NCBI GenBank assembly: GCA_902826245.1
Contig: CADEEA010000005.1
Span: 21,284 to 85,283, forward strand
Origin: an uncultured Alphaproteobacteria bacterium
GTDB lineage: Bacteria > Pseudomonadota > Alphaproteobacteria > Caulobacterales > Aquidulcibacteraceae
Direction of reading: 5' to 3'
Length of the DNA stretch: 64,000 bases
In this document: positions 17,611 through 25,813 of the stretch, piece after piece
Numbering within the stretch: the stretch's first letter is position 1
How the letters are laid out: each line of letters begins with the position of its first letter
Translations under genes and position numbers: made by a program
The notes under the pieces: model-generated
What the model saw: only the letters and a program-made list of their open reading frames with translations
Databases searched by the model: none
Told to the model about the DNA's origin: nothing

Positions 17611-18495
17611 TCACGCCTCGCCCTCAGCAAACAGCCATGCCGCGCCGCGCACGCCGGAGCTGTCGCCGTGTTTGTTCTTCACAACGCGCGCGGCGACGAA
17701 ATCGGAGAATACGTGAGCGATCAATTTGCCTTGTATGCTGGGATAGAGGCTCGCCACATTGGATACGCCCCCGCCCAGCACGATCACGTCGGGGTCGAGA
17801 ATGTCCATCATCACAGCAAGGCCACGGGCGATGCGGTCAGCGAGCAGATCGAGCAGCGCGATTGCGTGGGCGTCGCCTTCCTGCGCCAGCTTATCGGCGT
17901 CGCGGGCGCCTATGCCGGCCCAACGCCTGAAACCGGTCCCCGAAATCCATTGCTCAAGGCAATTCCAGCGGCCACACCAATCGCGCACCGGAACTTCCTC
18001 CGGCCGCGCCCACGGCAGCGGGGTGTGCCCCCATTCTCCGCCAATGCCGCTCGCGCCGGTGATGACCTTGCCGTCGACGACCACGCCCCCGCCGCAGCCA
18101 GTGCCCAAGATCACGCCAAACACGACACGCGCTCCGGCGGCCGCGCCGTCAGTCGCTTCCGACAAGGCAAAGCAATTGGCGTCGTTCTCGGCCCTCACCG
18201 GCCGATTGAGCGCCGCTTTCAAATCCTCCAGAAACGGCTTGCCATTGAGCCACACCGAATTCGCGTTGCGTACAAGCCCAGTCAACGGCGAGAGCGAGCC
18301 TGGCATGGCGAGACCGACCCCTCGCACGTGCGCGCCTGCGCTGGCCTCCATGCGCGCGACAAGGGCGGCTATTGCGGCGACTGCCCCTTCGTAGTCCCCT
18401 GGATTGGGCACACGTTCGCGCGCCACGATTTCGCCTTGGGAATCAAGCAGCGCCGCCTCGATCTTGGTGCCGCCGAAATCCACGCCGAGACGCAT
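17611..18495 (-). CDS. ROK family sugar kinase (fructokinase/N-acetylhexosamine kinase-like)
   Basis: A 294-residue ROK kinase. It begins with the phosphate-1 motif GVDFGGTKIEAALLD, has the acidic GLAMPGSL and ENDANCFALSE segments (catalytic Asp in the latter), the GTGCGGGVVVDGKVITG adenosine-side loop, and a zinc site H-x(n)-CGRWNCLEQWISG that is the ROK signature. The best guess is phosphorylation of fructose, mannose or a related hexose; specificity is not readable. It is upstream of dinB on the same strand and shares its promoter region with divK on the other strand. Confidence 0.9.
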   Translation of the reverse strand: MRLGVDFGGTKIEAALLDSQGEIVARERVPNPGDYEGAVAAIAALVARMEASAGAHVRGVGLAMPGSLSPLTGLVRNANSVWLNGKPFLEDLKAALNRPVRAENDANCFALSEATDGAAAGARVVFGVILGTGCGGGVVVDGKVITGASGIGGEWGHTPLPWARPEEVPVRDWCGRWNCLEQWISGTGFRRWAGIGARDADKLAQEGDAHAIALLDLLADRIARGLAVMMDILDPDVIVLGGGVSNVASLYPSIQGKLIAHVFSDFVAARVVKNKHGDSSGVRGAAWLFAEGEA

Positions 18496-18504
18496 TTGAG
18501 ACTC

Positions 18505-18519
18505 TTAATTCTAACTTAA
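18505..18519 (+). promoter_or_regulatory. CtrA-type binding site (TTAA-N7-TTAA) upstream of divK
   Basis: TTAA (18505-18508), TTCTAAC, TTAA (18516-18519) followed by C: an exact match to the CtrA box known from Caulobacter cell-cycle promoters. It is 116 bp upstream of the divK start and 10 bp from the divergent ROK gene. CtrA control of divK is established in Caulobacter; applying it here is inference. Confidence 0.75.
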
Positions 18520-18634
18520 CATTGCGAGCCAGATTGCTGTGATTGGGGCGGGTTGTTAAGCCCTCTCAGCTATGGTGCGGCAGGAGCGCCCCCGCCGAAG
18601 GCATAAGGGGGCCTTCGAGAAGCAAAGCGGGTGC

Positions 18635-19000
18635 ATGGCCAAGACCGTTCTCATCGTCGAAGACAGCGAACTCAATATGAGGCTGTTCAACGATCTTCTG
18701 GAGGCCTTTGGCTACCGGACAGTGAAGACGCGCGACGGACGTCAGGCGCTGCCGCTGGCGCGCGAACATAAGCCCGATCTCATCCTTATGGATATCCAAT
18801 TGCCGGAGATTTCCGGCCTCGACCTTACCGAGCGGCTGAAAAAGGACCCGGCGCTCAAGTCCATCCCGGTTGTGGCGGTCACCGCCTTCGCCATGCGCGG
18901 CGATGAACAGAAGATCCTCGCGGCGGGTTGTGACGCCTACCTATCAAAGCCCATCTCGGTCACCACTTTCCTCGAAACCATTCGTCGCTTCATAGGATAA
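18635..19000 (+). CDS. divK: Single-domain response regulator DivK
   Basis: A 121-residue stand-alone receiver domain nearly collinear with Caulobacter Div[23 protein letters not shown] at the start, phosphoacceptor Asp53 in [20 protein letters not shown], the [13 protein letters not shown] helix and [13 protein letters not shown] at the end. DivK controls asymmetric division and CtrA activity through DivJ, PleC, DivL and CckA; none of those partners is in this window. The start [10 protein letters not shown] follows a purine-rich GAAGCAAAGCGGG stretch. pleD follows after 10 bp, the arrangement seen in Caulobacter. Confidence 0.95.
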   Translation: MAKTVLIVEDSELNMRLFNDLLEAFGYRTVKTRDGRQALPLAREHKPDLILMDIQLPEISGLDLTERLKKDPALKSIPVVAVTAFAMRGDEQKILAAGCDAYLSKPISVTTFLETIRRFIG

Positions 19001-19010
19001 GGGGCCCCGC

Positions 19011-20384
19011 TTGAGCGCGCGCATCCTTGTCGTGGACGATCTTGAAGCCAACCGGCGCCTGCTGCAGGCCAAGTTGGGCGCGGCTTATTATGAAGTGCTG
19101 ACCGCACAGCGCGGCGAGGAAGCCGTGCAGCGCGCAAAGCGCGAGCGCCCCGATATCGTGCTCATGGACGTGATGATGCCCGGCGGCATTGACGGGTTCG
19201 AGGCCTGCCGACGCATCAAGGCGGCGCCCGAGACCCGACACATCCCCGTCATCATCCTCACCACCCTGGACGACCGCGGCAGCCGACTGCGTGGATTGCA
19301 GGCTGGCGCCGAAGACTTCCTCACCAAGCCGATTGACGAAGTGCAACTCATGGCGCGGGTGAAAAGCCTGGTTGGCCTGAAGGTTGTGATCGACGAATTG
19401 CGCGCGCGCGAAGCCAGCGGCAAGCGTATCGGCGTCATTGAGGATACGCCAGACCCACTGGAGAAACATCGCCTCGTCGCTGGCAATGTGTTGTTGGTCG
19501 ACGACAATCCAACCCAGATCAAGCGCGCCAAAGCTGCCCTCGGCCTCGAACACCGCGTCGCAGTGCTCGGCGGGGACGCTGACGCAGGGCCCCCTGATCT
19601 TGTGGTCGTGTCGGTCAACGCCAAGGCCTTCGATGGGTTCCGCATTATCGCGCGCATGCGTTCGGGCGCAGCGACACGGCATCTGCCGATCCTCGCCATC
19701 GTCGATAGCGACGACCGCACCCGTGCGGTGCGCGCGCTCGAACTCGGCGCCCACGACATCATCGCCCGCCCGCTCGACGAGGACGAATTGCTCGCACGCG
19801 CCCGCACCTTGATGCGCCGAAAACGCTACATGGACGCGTTGCGTTCGCGGTTGGACCAGAGCCTCGAACTCGCCATCACCGATCAGCTGACCGGCCTGTA
19901 CAATCGCCGCTTCCTGTTTTCGCAATTGGCGCCGCTGGTGCAGCGCTCGCAATGCGGCGGCGACCCGGTTTCGGCGATGACGCTCGATATCGATCATTTC
20001 AAACGCTGCAACGACACCTTTGGCCACGATGTTGGCGACGCCGTGTTGCAGGAATTCGCCGCGCGCCTTGCGTCCAACGTGCGTCCCTCCGATTTCGCCT
20101 GCCGCATGGGCGGTGAGGAGTTTGTAGTGATCATGCCGCGCGCCAATGGCGATCTGGCCTGCCATGCCGCCGAACGACTCCGCCGATCGATTTGCGCCGA
20201 GCCATTCAGCGTCCCAGGCGCCCCCCATCCGCTCGACATCACGGTCTCGATCGGCGTTGCTTGCAGCGAGCACGCCGAAGACACCGCCGACACCCTGCTC
20301 AAGCGCGCCGACGAAGCGCTCTACGAAGCCAAACGCAGCGGCCGCAACCGCGTGGTCGGAAAAGCGGCGCGAAGCGCGGCGTGA
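19011..20384 (+). CDS. pleD: Diguanylate cyclase response regulator PleD (REC-REC-GGDEF)
   Basis: A 457-residue protein starting with TTG. The first receiver has Asp53 in LMDVMMPGGIDGF. The second (about residues 160-275) lacks the phosphoacceptor Asp (LVVVSVNAKAFDG), as in the adaptor receiver of PleD. The GGDEF domain begins near AITDQLTGLYNRRFL, has the active-site GGEEF and, just before it, RPSD as the inhibitory-site RxxD that binds c-di-GMP. It therefore should make c-di-GMP on phosphorylation and be product-inhibited. Downstream of divK in one unit. Confidence 0.95.
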   Translation: MSARILVVDDLEANRRLLQAKLGAAYYEVLTAQRGEEAVQRAKRERPDIVLMDVMMPGGIDGFEACRRIKAAPETRHIPVIILTTLDDRGSRLRGLQAGAEDFLTKPIDEVQLMARVKSLVGLKVVIDELRAREASGKRIGVIEDTPDPLEKHRLVAGNVLLVDDNPTQIKRAKAALGLEHRVAVLGGDADAGPPDLVVVSVNAKAFDGFRIIARMRSGAATRHLPILAIVDSDDRTRAVRALELGAHDIIARPLDEDELLARARTLMRRKRYMDALRSRLDQSLELAITDQLTGLYNRRFLFSQLAPLVQRSQCGGDPVSAMTLDIDHFKRCNDTFGHDVGDAVLQEFAARLASNVRPSDFACRMGGEEFVVIMPRANGDLACHAAERLRRSICAEPFSVPGAPHPLDITVSIGVACSEHAEDTADTLLKRADEALYEAKRSGRNRVVGKAARSAA

Positions 20385-20437
20385 GGCTGGGCGCCGCACA
20401 CGTTGCGCCGGCCCCGCAAATACCGATATACCGCGCT

Positions 20438-21268
20438 ATGACCTACGTACGCGCCGTTGAAGCGCCCGATGGACGCACGGGCCAGATCAAGCTCTACGAT
20501 CCCGCCACCGCTTTCCCCGGAATGGCCGCGGCGGGCAAGCTCGCCGCGTCGTGTCTCGACATGCTGGCGGGAGAAGTGCGCGAAGGCGTCAGCACCGGCC
20601 GGCTGGACGATCTGGCGCGCCAATTCGTGTACGATCAAGGCGCCACGCCCGCCTGCCTCGGCTATCGCGGCTATCGCCATACGTTGTGCATTTCGCTCAA
20701 CCACGTGGTTTGCCACGGCATCCCGGGCGAACGCGTCCTCAAGGACGGGGACATGATGAACATCGACGTGACCGTCATCGTCGATGGCTGGCACGGCGAC
20801 ACCAGCCGCATGTACACAGTTGGCGAAGTCTCGCGGAAGGCCGCACGGCTCATGGACGTCACCTATGAAGCGCTGTTGCGCGGGATCGCGGCTATCAAGC
20901 CAGGCGCTACGCTCGGCGATCTGGGCCACGCCATCCAATCCTACGCCGAGGGTGAAAGGTGCGCAGTGGTGCGCGAATTCTGCGGCCATGGCGTGGGGCG
21001 CATCTTCCACGACGCCCCGAACATCCTGCACTACGGCAAGCGCGGCCAGGGCGATGAACTAAAGCCTGGCATGATGTTCACGGTTGAACCGATGCTCAAT
21101 GCCGGCTCGCCTGGCGTGAAAATCCTCGGCGACGGCTGGACCGCGGTAACCAAGGACAAATCGCTCTCGGCGCAATACGAACATTCCGTTGGCGTCACTG
21201 AAACCGGGGTTGAGGTGTTTACCGCCTCGCCAGCAGGGCTAGACACGCCCCATCGCGCCCCGGCTTGA
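20438..21268 (+). CDS. map: Methionine aminopeptidase, type I
   Basis: A 276-residue enzyme that removes the initiator Met. Metal ligands are visible in order: the MMNIDVTVIVDGWHGDTSRMY pair of Asp residues, the His in EFCGHGVGRIFHDAPNI, the Glu in FTVEPMLNAGSP, and the Glu in QYEHSVGVTETG; the NHVVCHGIP His is the substrate-side residue. The chosen ATG gives a normal N-terminus; the longer open frame upstream overlaps pleD. It precedes radC by 3 bp. Confidence 0.95.
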   Translation: MTYVRAVEAPDGRTGQIKLYDPATAFPGMAAAGKLAASCLDMLAGEVREGVSTGRLDDLARQFVYDQGATPACLGYRGYRHTLCISLNHVVCHGIPGERVLKDGDMMNIDVTVIVDGWHGDTSRMYTVGEVSRKAARLMDVTYEALLRGIAAIKPGATLGDLGHAIQSYAEGERCAVVREFCGHGVGRIFHDAPNILHYGKRGQGDELKPGMMFTVEPMLNAGSPGVKILGDGWTAVTKDKSLSAQYEHSVGVTETGVEVFTASPAGLDTPHRAPA

Positions 21269-21271
21269 GCG

Positions 21272-22081
21272 ATGACCGGCGCCGGCAAACCCACGCGCGA
21301 CAAAAGGGCGCCGGCGCAGGTCGAAGATTCTGAAACTTTTGAGTTTCGCCTCGATGTTCCGCCGCTCGACATAACGCGCGCGCCCCAAGCTAACCCCAAC
21401 GCGCCTTACAAGCCTCACTACCACGACCACCGCGCCCGCTTGCGCCAGCGGTTCGAGGAAGCCGGCGCCGGCGCGCTGGCCGATTACGAAGTGCTGGAAT
21501 TGCTGCTGTTCCGCACCATCCCGCGCCGCGACACCAAGCCTTTGGCGAAAGCGCTCTTGAGCACCTTCGGCGATCTCGCAGCGGTGCTAGGCGCGCCAGC
21601 ACAGCGCATTGCCGAAGTGAGCGGCGCGGGGCCCGCGGTGGCGCAGGATCTAAAGATCGTACAAGCAATGATGGAACGCGCTTCGCGCGCGAGCTTGTTG
21701 CAGCGGCCGGTGGTGTCCTCGTGGGCGCAATTGGTCAATTATTGCCGCTTGGCGATGGCCAACGCCGCGCGCGAACAATTCCGGGTGCTATTCCTCGACG
21801 CCAAGAACCAATTGATCGCCGACGAGATCATGAACGAGGGCACGGTGGATCACGCGCCGGTCTATCCCCGCGAAATCGCCCGCCGCGCTTTGGAACTGTC
21901 CGCCGCCTCGGTGATCTTGGTGCACAACCATCCCAGCGGCGACCCCAAGCCCTCGCCCGCCGATATCGCCATCACCCGCGAGATCGTCGCCGCCGCCAAA
22001 GCGATTTCAGTGCGGGTGCACGATCATCTTATAGTCGGCCGCAACGGCGCTCAGAGCTTCAAGAATTTGGGGCTGCTTTGA
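21272..22081 (+). CDS. radC: RadC family JAB/MPN domain protein
   Basis: A 269-residue RadC protein: an N-terminal helix-hairpin-helix-like part ([42 protein letters not shown]) and a C-terminal MPN+ domain with the zinc motif [15 protein letters not shown] and an upstream Glu in [24 protein letters not shown]. The historic DNA-repair label has been questioned; the domain is a metalloprotease/nuclease-like fold of unsettled function. The first ~35 residues are low-complexity and charged. It is the last gene of the map-radC pair and is followed by a hairpin. Confidence 0.9.
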   Translation: MTGAGKPTRDKRAPAQVEDSETFEFRLDVPPLDITRAPQANPNAPYKPHYHDHRARLRQRFEEAGAGALADYEVLELLLFRTIPRRDTKPLAKALLSTFGDLAAVLGAPAQRIAEVSGAGPAVAQDLKIVQAMMERASRASLLQRPVVSSWAQLVNYCRLAMANAAREQFRVLFLDAKNQLIADEIMNEGTVDHAPVYPREIARRALELSAASVILVHNHPSGDPKPSPADIAITREIVAAAKAISVRVHDHLIVGRNGAQSFKNLGLL

Positions 22082-22091
22082 GAGCTCCGGC

Positions 22092-22112
22092 CGCCTCCCA
22101 CAGGGGGAGGCG
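22092..22112. terminator. Hairpin between convergent radC and sppA
   Basis: CGCCTCCC (22092-22099), loop ACAGG, GGGAGGCG (22105-22112): a perfect 8-bp GC stem in the 58-bp gap between two convergent genes. There is no strong T-run on either side, so bidirectional termination is likely but not certain. Confidence 0.5.
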
Positions 22113-22139
22113 ACCGGCGCTCTTCAAATCGATATGGCC

Positions 22140-23888
22140 TCACCGCACGTCGAAACGCTCGGCTTCCGCACGGACATTAGCGTCTTCTTCGCGCATCGCA
22201 GCAAGCGCGCGGCGGACGCGTGGATCGGCAAGCGCGGCGTTGAGGCGCGCCATTGCTTCGGCGTTCTCCGCGGAGGCGCCGAACAATTGATCGAGCGCTT
22301 CGAACGGCGACTTCTGCTCAGGATAGAAGCGCAGACGCACGCGCGCATCCTCGGCGATGCCCGCGAGCGCGCGCGCCCGCGCCACCGCGACTTGGAAACC
22401 GCCGAGATGGTCAACGAGACGCCGCTCCATCGCCTGCTGGCCAGTCCAGACCCGACCGCGAGCGAGCTCGCGTGCTTGTTCGCGCGTCATCTCGCGGCCT
22501 TCGGCGACGATGCCGATGAAGCCTTGATAAGCGCGGTCGATGAAGGCCGCGAACGCTGCGCGCTCGGCCTGATTGAACGGCCGTTCCGTAGTGAACATCT
22601 CCACCATGGGCGAGCCGACCGTGATCGTCTCGGTATTAGTCGACAGATAATGATCGAACGCAGGACCGATGATCAGCTTGCCGCCAATCACGCCGATCGA
22701 GCCAGTGATGGTTGTCGGCGAAGCCACGATCTCGTCGGCATAAGCGGCGACATAATAGCCCCCCGAGGCGGCCACATCGCCCATCGACACCACGATTTTC
22801 TTGCCGCGTTCCTGGGCCGTGCGCAGTGCGGCTAGAATTTGGTCGGAGGCAACCACCGACCCGCCGGGGCTGGACACCCGGAACACGATCGCCTTCACCT
22901 TGTCGTCAGCAGAGGCCTCGAGCAGTGCGGCGGCGACGTCATCGCCGTTCATCATCTGCTCGTCGTTAAACAAGCCATCTTCTCCTTGGCCGGAATAGAT
23001 GGGGCCCTCGCCTTGAACCACTGCAATCACGTCGCCTGACGAACGCTGCGGCGGCGAGTAATCGTCGATGTCGACCATCTCCGCAGGTTCGGCGCGCGCA
23101 AGCGCGGCCCGCTCGGCTTCCTCGGGGCGGCCGATCTTGTCGATCAGCTTGAGCTCAACCGCGCGCTGGACAGTGAAGGGCGTCGCTTCGACAGCCGCGC
23201 GCACGGCTTGGGGCGCAAGCTCACGATCGGCGGCGATATTGGCGACCATCACGTCGTAGATGCTGGTCATCAGCGATGTCATTTCTTCGCGATGGGCGGG
23301 GGTGAAGCTCCGCTGCGTCAGCGAATGGGCGGCGGTTTTGTATTCTTCGCGCGCCTCGAACTGCGCTTGCATGTGATAACGCTGCAGCGTGCCGGCGAAG
23401 AACGTCATTTCCGCCGAGAGCCCCATGGGCTGAAACTCGCTGGCTTCCTGGAGCCAGACTTCGTCGGAATCGGCCACAGTCATGTAGCCCGGCATCGACA
23501 TGCGCACGCCGTCCGTTTGCAGGTGCGCAACTACGAATTTGCCGGATTCACGGAACGCCGCGATCGCTGCGCGTAATTCCTCGGCCTGGGCCGGCGGCAT
23601 GCCGTCGGTGTTGGCTCGAATGTAGAGCCCCTTGACGCGGTTATCGGTGCGCGCGCCGTCGAGGCGGGTCAGCGTTTCCAGCAGCGATGGCGCCGAGCCC
23701 CAAGCGGCGAACGGGCTCTCCGGGGTCTGGTCGGTCATCTCGCCACGCAGATCGAGTTGAAGAACCATCTGCGAGGGCTGGTCAGGCGCCTTGGGCGCCA
23801 TCATCCCAATCAGCACCATGGGCGCGATGAAAAGAAACAGCACGAGTCCAACCAGGACCCCCGCCACCGTTATGAGGAATTGCTTCAC
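22140..23888 (-). CDS. sppA: Signal peptide peptidase SppA, 67K type
   Basis: A 582-residue membrane-anchored serine/lysine protease of the long, two-repeat form. One N-terminal helix (KQFLITVAGVLVGLVLFLFI) anchors it. The C-terminal half has the crotonase-like nucleophile region DVAASGGYYVAAYADEIVASPTTITGSIGVIGGK, with the Ser of ASGGYY as nucleophile; the general-base Lys is expected in the N-terminal half. A GTG at 23888 gives this family start; the 59 codons of open frame upstream run through the promoter region. It degrades cleaved signal peptides. Two palindromic operator-like sites lie just upstream. Confidence 0.9.
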   Translation of the reverse strand: MKQFLITVAGVLVGLVLFLFIAPMVLIGMMAPKAPDQPSQMVLQLDLRGEMTDQTPESPFAAWGSAPSLLETLTRLDGARTDNRVKGLYIRANTDGMPPAQAEELRAAIAAFRESGKFVVAHLQTDGVRMSMPGYMTVADSDEVWLQEASEFQPMGLSAEMTFFAGTLQRYHMQAQFEAREEYKTAAHSLTQRSFTPAHREEMTSLMTSIYDVMVANIAADRELAPQAVRAAVEATPFTVQRAVELKLIDKIGRPEEAERAALARAEPAEMVDIDDYSPPQRSSGDVIAVVQGEGPIYSGQGEDGLFNDEQMMNGDDVAAALLEASADDKVKAIVFRVSSPGGSVVASDQILAALRTAQERGKKIVVSMGDVAASGGYYVAAYADEIVASPTTITGSIGVIGGKLIIGPAFDHYLSTNTETITVGSPMVEMFTTERPFNQAERAAFAAFIDRAYQGFIGIVAEGREMTREQARELARGRVWTGQQAMERRLVDHLGGFQVAVARARALAGIAEDARVRLRFYPEQKSPFEALDQLFGASAENAEAMARLNAALADPRVRRALAAMREEDANVRAEAERFDVR

Positions 23889-23920
23889 AGACGCGCTCCA
23901 ACCCGGCCCCGGCGGCCGAC

Positions 23921-23980
23921 ATATCGATAAATGATATGGTCTCGGCGAAAACGCAAGCGGTTTTATCGAAAAATGATAAA
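23921..23980. promoter_or_regulatory. Two operator-like inverted repeats between sppA and an MBL-fold gene
   Basis: Site 1: ATATC-N7-GATAT (23921-23937). Site 2: TTTATC-N7-GATAAA (23962-23980), perfect 6-bp arms. Both contain ATCGAWAAATGAT and their centres are 42 bp apart, four helical turns, so a regulator could occupy both on one face of the DNA. Site 1 is 33 bp from the sppA start. The binding protein is unknown. Confidence 0.6.
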
Positions 23981-24068
23981 GCCGGCGCCCGGTGCCCGCC
24001 CCGGTAGCCGCTTGCAATTGAAATCCATGGCTGTTTAGGGCCTCTTTCGCGCCGGGAGGGAACAACCC

Positions 24069-24989
24069 ATGAAAAAGTGGCTGCTGGCGCTGGCGGCGCT
24101 TCTCGCCAGTTTGGGCCTCTTCCTCTGGTGGGCTGTGCTCGACGGTGCGGCGCCGTCACGCGCTGAGGGCGTGTTCGACCTGGGCGCCTACCGCGCCTTG
24201 GTCGCCGAAGATAGCGCCGCCGCCCTGCCAACGGAAATTCGCGTTGAATTCGTCGGCGGCTCGCCAAGGCCGGCGTTTGCGATCCAGGCCGGAGCGCTCG
24301 GTTCGCGCGAGATTGCCTACACGTCGTTCCAGATCATAGCGCCGACCGGCAGAACAATCATCGACGCGCCGGTGGATCGCGCCCTAGGCGAGGCCATGAC
24401 CGGCAAGGGGTTCAGTTTCTCGGATCCCTCATATGAGCGCGTTTTGGCGGCGATGGCGAACGCGACGATCATCGCGGTCACCCACGAGCACGCCGACCAT
24501 ATCGCCGCCATCGCGCGCCACCCAGCACCGCAGACGATAGCCCCTCGTTTGGCGCTTACCTCGACCCAGCGCGATGCGCTCGCGCCTTTGGCGCCGGAGG
24601 CGGCGCTGCCGCCCGCGATCGCGGCGATCCCCACGCTGAGCTTGTCGGCGCCGACCCGCATCGGGCCTGGAATTGTGATGATCCCCGCAGCAGGGCATTC
24701 ACCTGGATCGGTCGTATTTTATGTCAAAACCAGTGCGCGGGAATATTTGTTCATCGGCGACATCGCTTGGGCGATGTCCAACATCACCGACCTTACCGCC
24801 AGGCCGCGCCTCCTTCACTGGCTCTGGCCCGCCGTAGATACGGACCGAGCCCAAGTCCTGGCGCAGATTCGCGCGCTCCACGATCTTGCCGGCACTGAAC
24901 CAGAATTGGTGATCCTGCCGGCGCACGACGCGGCTTACCTGCGCGGCCTCATCGCCACAGGGACGCTCACCGAGGAATTTGTTCCCTAA
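24069..24989 (+). CDS. Exported MBL-fold metallo-hydrolase
   Basis: A 306-residue protein whose N-terminus (MKKWLLALAALLASLGLFLWW) is a signal peptide or membrane anchor. The MBL zinc motif THEHADH holds His139, His141, Asp143 and His144; GHSPGSVVFY and FIGDIAWA provide further ligands, and the last His is in LPAHDAAYL. The fold is therefore complete and probably catalytic in the periplasm, but the substrate is unknown. It is divergent from sppA across the paired operator-like sites and ends 4 bp inside the convergent SRPBCC gene. Confidence 0.8.
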   Translation: MKKWLLALAALLASLGLFLWWAVLDGAAPSRAEGVFDLGAYRALVAEDSAAALPTEIRVEFVGGSPRPAFAIQAGALGSREIAYTSFQIIAPTGRTIIDAPVDRALGEAMTGKGFSFSDPSYERVLAAMANATIIAVTHEHADHIAAIARHPAPQTIAPRLALTSTQRDALAPLAPEAALPPAIAAIPTLSLSAPTRIGPGIVMIPAAGHSPGSVVFYVKTSAREYLFIGDIAWAMSNITDLTARPRLLHWLWPAVDTDRAQVLAQIRALHDLAGTEPELVILPAHDAAYLRGLIATGTLTEEFVP

Positions 24990-25429
24990 CTCTCCGCTGC
25001 TTGTTTCAAGTTCGGCAACACAAAGCTTCTCCAGCCGCCGTCGAGCATGTCGCGGATCGCCTTGATCTGAGCCGCGTCGAATTGCTCCCATCCGTCGTGC
25101 TGCAAGAGCACCCGGGTGCGCTGCTCCGACACTTGTTCGAGACGAAAACTCACTTGCGTCGCGGGGAATCCCGGAAAGAACCACGAGAATTGGAAGTGAC
25201 GCGGCGCATCGAGCGCCAAGATTTCGCAATGGGTCGCGCCGCTAATATCCCCGCGTTGCGCCTTCTCGCGGTCTTGCTGCATGTAAAACACGGCGCCGAT
25301 ACGCTTTTCGTACTGCATGCAGCCGAGCCAACGCGGCGCGCTCGCCTCGTCAGTCATGACCCGCCAAACCTCGTCTGCGTTGCGTGCGATTTCTATATCG
25401 GCCACGATCGGCCCGAGCTTCTCACTCAC
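24986..25429 (-). CDS. SRPBCC (START/AHSA1-like) domain protein
   Basis: A 147-residue lipid/hydrophobic-ligand-binding fold protein: IEIARNADEVWRVMTDEASAPRWLG at the start, a central strand set, and the C-terminal helix DAAQIKAIRDMLDGGWRSFV. A GTG at 25429 overlaps the ArsR stop by 8 bp, and this ArsR-SRPBCC pairing is a very common two-gene unit in alphaproteobacteria. The longer open frame upstream is antisense to nothing functional and has no family match. Ligand unknown. Confidence 0.85.
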   Translation of the reverse strand: MSEKLGPIVADIEIARNADEVWRVMTDEASAPRWLGCMQYEKRIGAVFYMQQDREKAQRGDISGATHCEILALDAPRHFQFSWFFPGFPATQVSFRLEQVSEQRTRVLLQHDGWEQFDAAQIKAIRDMLDGGWRSFVLPNLKQAAES

Positions 25430-25736
25430 CCTCTTCCTCCGCCAAAGCCTGCAGCGCCGAAAGACGCTCGCGCCAAAAGTCGCCGAGCCATGCGCGCACT
25501 TGCTCCAGCGCAGCACGCTCAAAAGAATATACATTCTCCCGCCCGCGCCGACGTTCACGCACCAATCCCGCGCCGCGCAGGACCGCGAGGTGTTTCGACA
25601 CAGCCGGCCGGCTCATTTCGAAATTGCCGGCGAGCGTATGAACAGGCGCCTCCGCGTTCCGCAACGAAACAAGGATCGCTCGTCGGGTCGGATCTGCGAG
25701 GGCCCCAAACACAAGATCAAGCGGTTCAGCTTGCAT
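25422..25736 (-). CDS. ArsR/SmtB-family transcriptional regulator
   Basis: A 104-residue winged-helix repressor: LVFGALADPTRRAILVSL, recognition helix MSRPAVSKHLAVLRGAGLV and wing RERRRGRENVYSF. It lacks the ELCV/CxC metal-binding Cys of arsenic or zinc sensors, so it belongs to the non-metal subgroup that partners SRPBCC proteins. A perfect inverted repeat 10 bp upstream of its start is the likely autoregulatory operator. Overlaps the SRPBCC gene. Confidence 0.92.
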   Translation of the reverse strand: MQAEPLDLVFGALADPTRRAILVSLRNAEAPVHTLAGNFEMSRPAVSKHLAVLRGAGLVRERRRGRENVYSFERAALEQVRAWLGDFWRERLSALQALAEEEGE

Positions 25737-25746
25737 GCTTCATATA

Positions 25747-25764
25747 GGTAACTCTTTGGTTACC
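25747..25764. promoter_or_regulatory. Candidate ArsR operator
   Basis: GGTAAC-N6-GTTACC, a perfect dyad (arms 25747-25752 and 25759-25764) positioned 10 bp upstream of the arsR-type gene start, between it and the divergent rnd gene. Position and symmetry fit autoregulation by the adjacent dimeric winged-helix protein. Confidence 0.6.
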
Positions 25765-25813
25765 CGTCAAGCCCTCCCTTGACCCGCCCCTCGCGTCGCC
25801 GCAACCAGCACGC

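Noticed and set aside
17533..18519. 328-codon plus-strand frame opposite the ROK kinase
   Set aside because: Shadow frame; the ROK motifs are on the minus strand.
18990..20399. 469-codon minus-strand frame opposite pleD
   Set aside because: Shadow of the REC-REC-GGDEF gene; no family motif.
23889..24065. N-terminal 59-codon extension of SppA starting at 24065
   Set aside because: It would run through the operator dyads and place non-hydrophobic sequence before the membrane anchor; the GTG at 23888 gives the family N-terminus.
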